In this document: positions 55,301 to 64,000 of the stretch, in pieces
Layout: the number at the start of each line of letters is the position of its first letter
Position numbering within the stretch: the stretch's first letter is position 1
Source: Orthonyx spaldingii
Taxonomy: Eukaryota; Chordata; Aves; Passeriformes; Orthonychidae
NCBI GenBank assembly: GCA_013397795.1
Contig: VZTJ01005471.1
Location: forward strand, 6,964 to 70,963
Reading direction: 5' to 3'
Length of the DNA: 64,000 bases
Made by a program: the position numbers and the translations under genes
The notes under the pieces: model-generated
What the model saw: only the letters and a program-made list of their open reading frames with translations
Told to the model about the DNA's origin: nothing
Databases searched by the model: none

Positions 55301-58300
55301 GTTCATTGACCTCACTCACACCTTTAGTGACCTTAACTTTCCCCAAATGCTGATATGTAGACAAGCTCTCGGGACAAATGATGTTCCCAGTGAAATAAAA
55401 CTTGGTACAGCTGCCACTTGTAAGCTGGGAGTGAAATGGAAAGCATCATAAATTCATCTGTGCCTTGCAGGCAGGATCATATGCTTTTCAACTGGCATAG
55501 CCAAAAATGTGTTTGTACATAGATATCATTCCTTCCCAGTGGTAGGCATTGAACAGATTCTGTTCTACGTGCCAATGGTCTGTGAGAGAGCAGGTGTTTC
55601 TATATCTAACGTACTTCAGCTCTGAACCCAGGGCTGTTATTTTGACTTGGGATCAGGACATACTCATTCCAAAGTCTATGACCCTCACTGCCATAAATAT
55701 TTTTTTTTGTTTGTTTTTGTGGTTCTTGGTGTTTTCCATTATTTTAAAGAAAAAGTCACCATTATAGTCTTCTCTATTTGATTCAAGTGACTTTTCATAC
55801 TCTGCTTCCTTGGGGTTAATGATTTCCCCTTTTTAAGAAAGACTGATTACAAAAAAATTGCATACAAGTGTTGATTTGAATCTCATTCAGTCAAGTGGGT
55901 GTGTTGGTATTTCGGCAGAGTACCTGCAGAAAAGGTGAACTTAGGTATGTCAGGGGGCCATAGCTGGTAATCCTGGAGTGCAGGGTTCAGAAAGTAGACT
56001 TCTTAGCTGAGTTAGTGCATAGCTTCAAGAATCCAAATTTTAATATACCAGGAGAAATGGGTAGCATGTACATGCCTTACAACTAACTGACAAATCTGAA
56101 AGCACTTGAGTTAATTAGATTCTCTCAAGCATCCCTGTGAGGTAGGGAAAACACATGATAGAGTCCTATAATTTGTGAAAAAATATAGTTTCCTAAGGTG
56201 TTCTCAAGGTGAATTTATTTATTAAACCAGTGTCCTGCCCTATTTGTGTTACATTTGAAGAACTCTCTGTGCTACTGAAATGCCAGGAATGGCAGCGGAA
56301 AGACTGGTGGTAAAGGAGTGATGAGGTAAGGGAGATTATTTCCAAAATTAAGTTTCAGGGTTTAACAGGCTAGGACTTTCTGAACTGGGTATCTGTCATG
56401 AAGCCTCTGTAGCCTCTGAGGATATCCCTGTTCTTCTGGAACATTAGATGACAAGTAGTCCCAGCTCTGCTTCACCTTGCCCCTAGTTCACCTTGTCAGC
56501 AGATGTCTTTGAGGATTCAGTTTCACCCCGTTGGGTGAGCAGAAATAGCAGCTTACTGTCACCAAAAGAGGGATGTGCAGGTCCCTCATCTCAGCCCTGC
56601 CTTTCTGCTGGTGCTGCAGTTCTGTCTCTTACCTTGTGCCACTGTTAGCAGCTGTTGGAATCCTCTGCAAGCCAGTTTAGTTCCTTAAAGCAATAAGAGA
56701 AAAAATATTGGAAGAAGAAAATTTAAAAGTATTTTTTTGTTACTACATTAGTAACTTGTGTGATGTAGTAAGACTGAAACCATGGACCAAGGTGTTGGAT
56801 GTTGGATACCAGCTGCCCATTCTCTGTTTTGGGATGTTTTAGATCACCTCTGGTCCCAGCCTGTAGGCTGCATGGCCACCAGCTGGGCATTCAGGTTGGA
56901 CTGTGTTAGGTGTGCTTCTGGAGCACATCTTTTGGTTTATTTTTTCTGAAACCCTCTCTTTTGTGGGCTGTGGGACTGATCTATGGTGCAAACCTGTGTG
57001 GTAATAAGGGACAGTCAGGCAATTTCTTCTCAAACCCCTGAGCTGAAGCATAAATGGGGACGTGGCCTTAGTGAACGGAATCAGCTCTGCAGGGAAAGGG
57101 TCTGCCTGCAGAGCTGGAGCAGTGGGAACGCCCTGCTGTCCTTTGGCAGGCTGTGCATGTGCTCAGCTGGGAGCACACACAACCTGCCTGCTGAGGTACC
57201 ACCCAAACCCAGGTTCCTGGTGTTCACCTCTTCATGGCCTGATGCCAGCTCTGCTTCCCTTCCAAAAGCTGACTGGTTTGCAGCGGAACACTGTAGCATG
57301 AAAAGCATGAGGGTTTTTAGCTAAAAGCTGTAGTTTTCTTGACAACTGCAAGGTGAATTGTTTGTACAAGAGAATGGTGCAGGTGAGTGAAGATACCCAG
57401 TTTGCAAATAAGCAACTGTGTTTCTTTCATGGATTGCTGCAATTTTTGGGCATGCACATGGTTAGCTGTGCTTGATATGATTGTTGACACAGACTAAAAT
57501 CAATCCGACTTGTCACACCATACTCTTGGAAAAAGCTCAGGGTGTGACTCTCAACTAATATTAGTGGTATTAGTGAAGGGTAAGCTCCCAAAATGTAAAT
57601 CAGTGGCCAGGATTTTAAATAAGTAATCTGTTAGCACCAAAGCTGAGGGAACATGACTTCCTATGTGCTATGTCTTGGGACTGATGGCCACACCTTTGTA
57701 GTGAGACCTGAAGTCTGTCAGAAGGATGGACAATAAATTTCCTCTGTGCAGATTCTCCTATTTATAGAAATACATGGCTATTCTCCGGGAGGATAAAGCA
57801 CAGTCTTCCCCTTCTGCCTATTTTCATAAAAGTTATAGGACCTGAACTTTTTTAGAGGTGTCTGCTCCTTTGTCCCATGTGGCTGGAATGGGCCAACACT
57901 TCATCGAGGTACAGGGTGATTCCATTGGCCTCATTTCCATAGAAAGCCAGATGGGAACAGGGAGCCAGGGGTAAGCTTCCAAAACACTCTTCCAAGGGGA
58001 ACCAGAAGCAACGAAAAAGACACAGTAGATCATTGCAACACTTACCTTCCTGGTACCTGCCTCCTGAGCGGGGTCCCAAACCCTTTCATGGCTCCAGTCT
58101 GAGGGAGGAGATGGGCCTTGCAGAACTGGATTGGAATTCTGCACAGCAGCAGATAGGGAACAGATAGGGAAGCACTTAGGGAATATAGACCTCAGCTGAG
58201 CAGAAGGTTTTTGAGACTGCAGCCATGTGCTCTGTCACCTAAGTTCTTTCATGGATGTTCCAAATTAATAGGTGAACTTTGTAGTTAGGCTCCCAGTCTG

Positions 58301-61300
58301 CAATTTATAGACCTGTCAAGGAATTAGAAAATTTGACTGGGACATGGGAAACCAACTTGATTTGGGAGAACAGATTAACTAATCAAGGTTTGCAATTGTC
58401 AGTTTTCTGTTGGGTTTTAATTTGCAAAGCCAGATGTCTCAGGTCACTTTAATCTTCTTGCAGACATATTCCCAGCAGAGCATTAGAATCCTTGTACTGT
58501 GCACTGCATGAGCCCAGTAATGTGCTGTATCAACCCTGAACATGAGGCTTGGTGCTTAAAGTGATCTCCTTTTTCCCAAAGGGAAGGAATGTTAAAAATT
58601 GTCAGTGTTGGTAGGAAAGACAACAATCAGTTTTTGTGCCCTGCTTCAATACCATGCAAAGATTTGTATTTAACCTATTTCCTAGCCTCACTGACAACTC
58701 TACTAGAATACTGCTGACTGCCAGCCTGGTATTTCTGGGAATGGCCCTTCCCTCAGAGTAGCCTCTCTCAGCTGGGCAATACATACACACGGCATGAATG
58801 AAATATATATGGCAAAAACACTTCTTAAGAGCTATTTGGCATGATGTGGAGTTTTGAATAGCAGTGGGTTTTGCATGGATTGGACAATCCCTTGTCAGAC
58901 TCTGTGACATCAGGGTGTGTGGATATTCAGTATGTATTTATATTTTCAGGGACTGAAGCCTTTTCTCTCTCTAATAAGAAGGGATAGTTTGACCAAAAAT
59001 TATGCAGTTACAGCTTTGTCTGCAGACATTACACTCCCAAAAAATAAAGCACTTTGGTTTAAAAGCATGAGCAGCTTGATGGAGGCCATCATGGTCAACA
59101 AATCCATCAGGCAAACATGGTGAGGAACTCTCTGGAGCTGGAAGTCAGGCATGTACTCAGCATTTCACCCCAATAAGACTGCTCAGTTTCTTAAAGAATG
59201 GGAACAGCTGTTGATCACCACCTGCTGGGGCTGTTGTCTTGGGGCAGCTGTCTTTTTATCATTCCAAACCCCACAGTACTTCTGGTTTTCCCTCTTCCAC
59301 TCAGCAGAGCAATGGCTCACCTTTGATCAGGTCCATTCCTGAGGAGTGTGAATGTGAATCTTAATTTAGGTTATCCAGGCTCAGCGTTAACATCCCAGCA
59401 CTGCATTTCCCAAATGCAGTGCTGCAGGAGATGTGCTGGACAGGAGGCTTTGTCCAGTGGCTCTGCACTGACGAGGGCTGGGAATTCTGCAAGGGGAGCT
59501 TTGCAAACACAGTCCTGTCTTTGTACCCCGGGACTTGTTGACAAGATGATCTGCCATGGTAAGATGCCTGATCTTTCCTAACAGTGGAAGGCTCTGGCCA
59601 TATCATTTTATGTTTGAGTGGACAGAAAGAGGAGAGAGGAACACAGTGCTGGACACGCTCCTGCACACACTTGTGTGTGTATGTAGGCAAGGAGAAGGCA
59701 GTATGAGTTAACAGAATAACTTTTATCCATATTATTACCAGAATCCAAGTTGGACTTAAGCCTAGGAGTAAACCAGGTGCCCTTGCTGGGTGCCCTGTGC
59801 AGACAGACTTCTGTATTATTTTGCCTGAGGCTCCCAGAAAAAAAAAAAAGCTTTAGTTTTTCCCAAGCAGGTTGCCAAATTATTAATAAATGCATTCCCT
59901 CAACACCCTGGAGCAAGCAGTACAGTTTGTGACATAAAGTAAGCACACTGGAGGTGACTGCAAGGCTCTCTGCCAGTAGCTCCTGCTTTCAGGAGGTGGG
60001 GACCTCAGCTTTACAGCAGTGACATAACCAAGAGCAGTAAAATCTTTGTCTTTTATACTCACATGCATGCAGCATTGCAAGAGAATTTCTGATTAAAAGC
60101 TGTGCAGTTGAAATGGTGACTTGACAAGGTACTGAATTTGGCCATGCTAAGGATTGCCTGTCATGAAAAATGGAAAATTTACTACTTTAAGGTAGAGCAT
60201 TGACAAAAACTTAGTAAGATGACATTGAGAGGCTCACCATTTGCTCTGCTTTTGGAAGAGAGATAGAAAGTGCAGTATGGGACTGAAGAGGAGCTGCAGA
60301 GCTGCTGCACTACCTCATATACAACAGCAGGATGAGCAAATCAAGTACAAAGGGCTGATAACTTTTCAGCCTCCACTATTTCCCCCTCTCAACCGTCCCC
60401 TACTGTGAAGTATACACTTAAAAGCTTGAAATTATCCTTTTACAGGCTTTTGGAAGAATCCTGTGTCATGAAGGATCCTTTCACCCCTGACAAGAACAAG
60501 TTCCTCATCGTTGGGTCTCATTGCAGTTGTGTAGTAGAGCAGTGTGTGTTGGTACACTAAGTAACAAGCAAAACAAGCTGCTTCTATCATGTATTTTTGT
60601 TCCAGTCCTGGTGACCTGTCAAAGAAAGATCAAGCAGCAAAAACCCAAACAGTCCCTTTTTAAGGCAAACCATTCCCCCTTGTCCTACCACTACAGGTAT
60701 GTTAATTGTTAATATATAACATACATAATTGTATGTTCTTGTGGATTCTGCCGGATGAAGCTCTCAGTATTAAATTAACATGATCAGCAACTGTGAGTGT
60801 TCTTTTTGCAGATGAGCACAGTCCAGCCTCTCAAGCACAAGGAGTGCTCTTTTCTGCTTCCTTAGCACCAGGAAAAGCAAGGACAATATAGATCACACTA
60901 TACCAGCAGTAATTTTTTTTTTTTCCATAAAGGGAATCTAAATGGCCATGGATTGTTAGGTTTGCATTCACAGCACAGGGCTGTCATCATATTTGCAAAA
61001 TTTAAAGTGAACAGGGAAGAGAGTTGTACCATGCCATCTTTGCTCTCTAAAGAAGAATGAATTTAAGTAGCAGCTGGAAGGCAACCTTAAACTGTGAAAT
61101 CTGAGTGCAGTCCAGAAAGGTGGTGTAAAATTACAGTTGTCTTAATTCCTTCTTCTCAGTGCAGAACTGGCCCCTTTTTTTGCTGTGAGTCTCAAATTTT
61201 GGGAGTTGGGTGGATGCAGCCAGAAGGATATTGGCACACTTGGCCCAGTTTAGTTGCTATTCTGACTTGTGGGCGGTCAGCACCAAGGATGGGCTAAGAG

Positions 61301-61383
61301 GAACATGAAATAGCACCTTTCTTCTGATTGGGTTTGTTTCCTTGCTAAAGAAATTTCTTCCCCAGGTTTCCCACAGCAGAGTG
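49356..61383. other. Gene-poor region, no recognised exon
   Basis: Twelve kilobases of moderately AT-rich sequence with open frames no longer than about 130 codons. None shows a domain, conserved motif or splice context that I can name. It may be a long 3' untranslated region, intron or intergenic DNA. I looked specifically for the CDPF1 cysteine motifs and a PPARA ligand-binding-domain end and found neither. Confidence 0.45.
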
Positions 61384-61800
61384 TCAGGCATCCAATTTCA
61401 TGAAAAAAAAAGGTTTAATAATTGAATGGTGCAGCAGCAGGAACAGCTCAAGCTGCTTGCTCCAGGAGGGGCCCTGGATGAAGGAACCCCCGGGCTTATA
61501 TACCCTTATAGTCTGTGCACCCATTCCCATGGGGAATTTTGGGTCTTGGGTCTTCCTGCTGTTCACTGGCTCCTGCAGAGTCTCAGGGTGACCAGTCCTC
61601 TCCCAGACTGTGATGCAGGGCCCTGAGCCCTTTGTCAGGAAAAGGATCCATGCCCATTCCCGCCTTGTTGCTGGGGGCTCCAGTTGTTTCCTGCCATCCA
61701 GGGCACAATGTGCAGCTGGCACTGGAAGCTTGCACACCCAGTTACCTGCACTGGCAGTATTTCTCAACATCCTATCTCTGAAGTCTCTTCTGACATTTAA
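61384..61800 (-). mobile_element. Probable ERV solo LTR
   Basis: On the minus strand the order is a GC-rich U3-like block, GGGTATATAAGCCCGGGGG (TATA at 61495-61502), about 75 bp later ATTATTAAA, then T-rich sequence and ATGAAATTGG. This is a promoter-to-poly(A) layout typical of LTRs. The 181-codon minus-strand open frame here is therefore not a host gene. Ends are uncertain. Confidence 0.45.
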
Positions 61801-64000
61801 ATGACTGCAAATCACCAAAAGCAATTGCAGCTCAGAGGGTTTGGGTATTTTTTTTTTCCTATTCTGAAGGTACAAGAGGGACTTGTGGGCTCTGACTAGG
61901 TGGGAGTCAGATGAAGTGAGTGCCAGCACTCTCTGGTTGTGGCTGTGGTGGCTGGGCTCAAGTTTCCCGAGCCAGGTCGCTTAGGGCAGTTGTGTGGAGG
62001 CAAAGCTCACATGAGCAGGATCTTCCCATTGGCACTGTCCCTGCTGTGGCGGGGGTTGACTCCCTCCCACACACAGCCCAACGAGGAGCCAAGGGCAGCT
62101 GCTCAGAGAGTTTGGGCTTAGGGGCTTGATTCCTGCCCTGGCAGGCCAGGTTTATCCTTCCTTTTTAACAGCAGAGCATTGGAAAGCCAGACCCATTTGG
62201 GACAAACTTGAGCACATTTAACTATTTTCGTTCCCAAATGAAGTGTCTTGAATTCAGGAAGGATTCAGCAGATATTTCCAAGTGTGGCAGTTCGAGCTGT
62301 CAGAAACAGAGATTTCAGCCTCTCAGGGTCTTTGCACCACTGTGTTTTTCTGAATGAAGGTGGGGCTTTTTCTTTGAAAAGATGTGTTTGTTTCAGTTAA
62401 CCTAGGCCTTGGCAACGCATAGAAGATACTTGCAGTGAGCTAATGGAAGCCTCTTCTAATCTTTTTGAAAGTCCTGTTTATTTTGCCTGTTGTGGAAATT
62501 TGTCAGTCATTTACTGCTTGTTATCTGAGTTTTCAAGATCACCCTGATGGTATCACTCAAAGTAAAACATGGATTGTAAATAATCGAGAATAAATTTGTT
62601 ACCAAACTGGCCAGGCCAGATAGTGAATCACACATATGACTATGGTTTCAAAATGTATTTAGCAATACTGCTTGGGTAACATTGCAAGAGATCTGCAGAA
62701 ATGGTAATCAGTGATTTAAACACCCACACCACAAAGTAAGTAAACACATACTATTCCTCTTCATGTAGGGAAAATTAAAAGTCCAGAGAAGTAAAAACTT
62801 ATCCAAGGCAATAGAGAGAGAGACAAAGTTAGAATAATATCTCTGTATTGGTTGTGGTTCCCACTTGTGCCTGACCCAAATATATCAACTCACCCCTGGG
62901 CTGAGTTAAATGTTAAAACATAGGAATTGAAGCTGAAGGAAATCATACTTTCTTGGGCCTCTTTGGCAAAGAAACTGGACCTGGTGGAAAGGTTTTAGTG
63001 ACAGGTTGTTTTTAATATTAATGTAATTCAGAATAGTATTGGGCTAACGTGTGGCAAAATTAAGACTTTTCTGAGCTTGGACTTGGCAAAGGGATTTTAG
63101 CTAGCTTTTGTATCTAAGGAGGCTTAGAGACAGATCAGATTTTAGGCTTTTCATGAGACAACCCATGCTAGCTGAAGTGTATTTCCTTACAGTTGCAGTG
63201 CCAATAGAAGTCATGACTTAGCAGCGGTTCTGTATCGTGCTCGTAAACTTAAATACCTTCAAATATCCTCCAAAGTTTCACTCAGTTAATTTACTTCAAT
63301 CATTTTGTAGCCTGTATCACCCTGCTCAAGTCTTTTATCACAGTGCCTTGGTAAGTGCCATTAGTTCTGATCCAATTGGGAATAATTCTAATTATTATCT
63401 GTAATGTCTCAAAACATGTTAAAACCCCACCAAAAGGAAGATAATAGAAATGCTTTTAAAAAAGTCCTTGGGCAGGTTGAGTACCCTTCTTCCTATTACC
63501 CTTTCTGAAAAGGGGAGAGAAAATTATTTAATCTGACCATATTAATAATTTAAAACAGTTACTTCTATTTTATTGCAACACTTTCTAAAGACAGGGGGAA
63601 AAGGTGGCTTTTGGAGAAGAAAGGAGGAAAGGGAGAAGGTTTCATCCCTTATTGCTCTCCTCAGCACAAGGTGACTGAACACTGACCTTGGACATGATTG
63701 TAGGTATTAAGTGATAAATGTAATACTACAGCTGTTTTCCACTCAGCTTCCAGTCATGCGGGGTCAGTCCTGGACACGGATGGGCAGAGCCTTTCCTTTA
63801 CGTATTGTGGTAAAGATACCATCCCTGTATATGTTACTTTCAGACATGATTCATGTCAAAACAGAAATAAACTCTGGCAGCATGCTTTGGCAGCTCAGTT
63901 TTGCCTGAATTGGACTATTAAATTTGAAATTTAAATGGCCCCCTCCTGCCTTGGTCATCGAAGGGAGAAAAGACACATTAAAGAATCACACCATTAAATG
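61801..64000. other. Right end of the window, no recognised feature
   Basis: AT-rich sequence without a supported exon, RNA gene or repeat family that I can name. Short frames (for example 63711-63908) have no recognisable content. Confidence 0.4.

Noticed and set aside
61384..61929. 181-codon minus-strand frame
   Set aside because: It spans a TATA and poly(A)-signal layout of a probable LTR, and no protein family is recognisable.

Overview
The window is vertebrate nuclear DNA, almost certainly from a bird and probably a songbird. The evidence is GT-AG introns, CR1 retrotransposon tails, several avian-type endogenous retrovirus LTRs, and the TTC38-PKDREJ gene pair. There is one assembly gap (41540-41781) and one isolated N (49048).

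Region 1 (1 to about 22.74 kb, + strand) holds all but the first exon or exons of a ZC3HAV1 (ZAP, zinc-finger antiviral protein) orthologue. It has CCCH fingers, a fifth finger fused to tandem WWE domains, a PARP-like domain and a C-terminal CVIS CaaX box. Its introns carry several ERV LTRs, mostly antisense, and CR1 fragments. Unlike the human protein it keeps the catalytic-type histidine. Its C-terminal tail is expanded and contains a 21-bp stretch also present in an LTR 4.2 kb downstream.

Region 2 (about 22.74-25.46 kb) is intergenic. Region 3 (25.46-42.0 kb, - strand) is a complete TTC38 gene. I resolved 14 exons giving 466 codons plus stop, close to the roughly 469-residue human protein. 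The nearest poly(A) signal to its stop lies inside an antisense solo LTR. Exon 1 sits at the edge of a GC-rich 48-bp minisatellite that has duplicated the exon-1 splice donor at least six times.

Region 4 (42.0-48.5 kb) has a 322-bp CpG-rich divergent promoter followed by intronless PKDREJ (+ strand, 1984 residues). The open frame stops after about the fifth membrane segment. Frame-disrupted homologous sequence follows for about 250 bp, and the polycystin/pore part of the family is not recognisable after that.

Region 5 (48.66-49.33 kb) is an orphan G-rich CpG island. From 49.35 to 64.0 kb I recognise no coding exon. By mammalian synteny CDPF1 and PPARA would be expected here, but I could not find their exons. 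The region shows a minus-strand poly(A) signal near 49.35 kb and a probable antisense LTR at 61.4-61.8 kb.

Functionally these are three unrelated neighbours: an antiviral RNA-binding PARP-family protein, a TPR-family protein of unknown biochemical role, and a sperm/egg-jelly-receptor-like polycystin.
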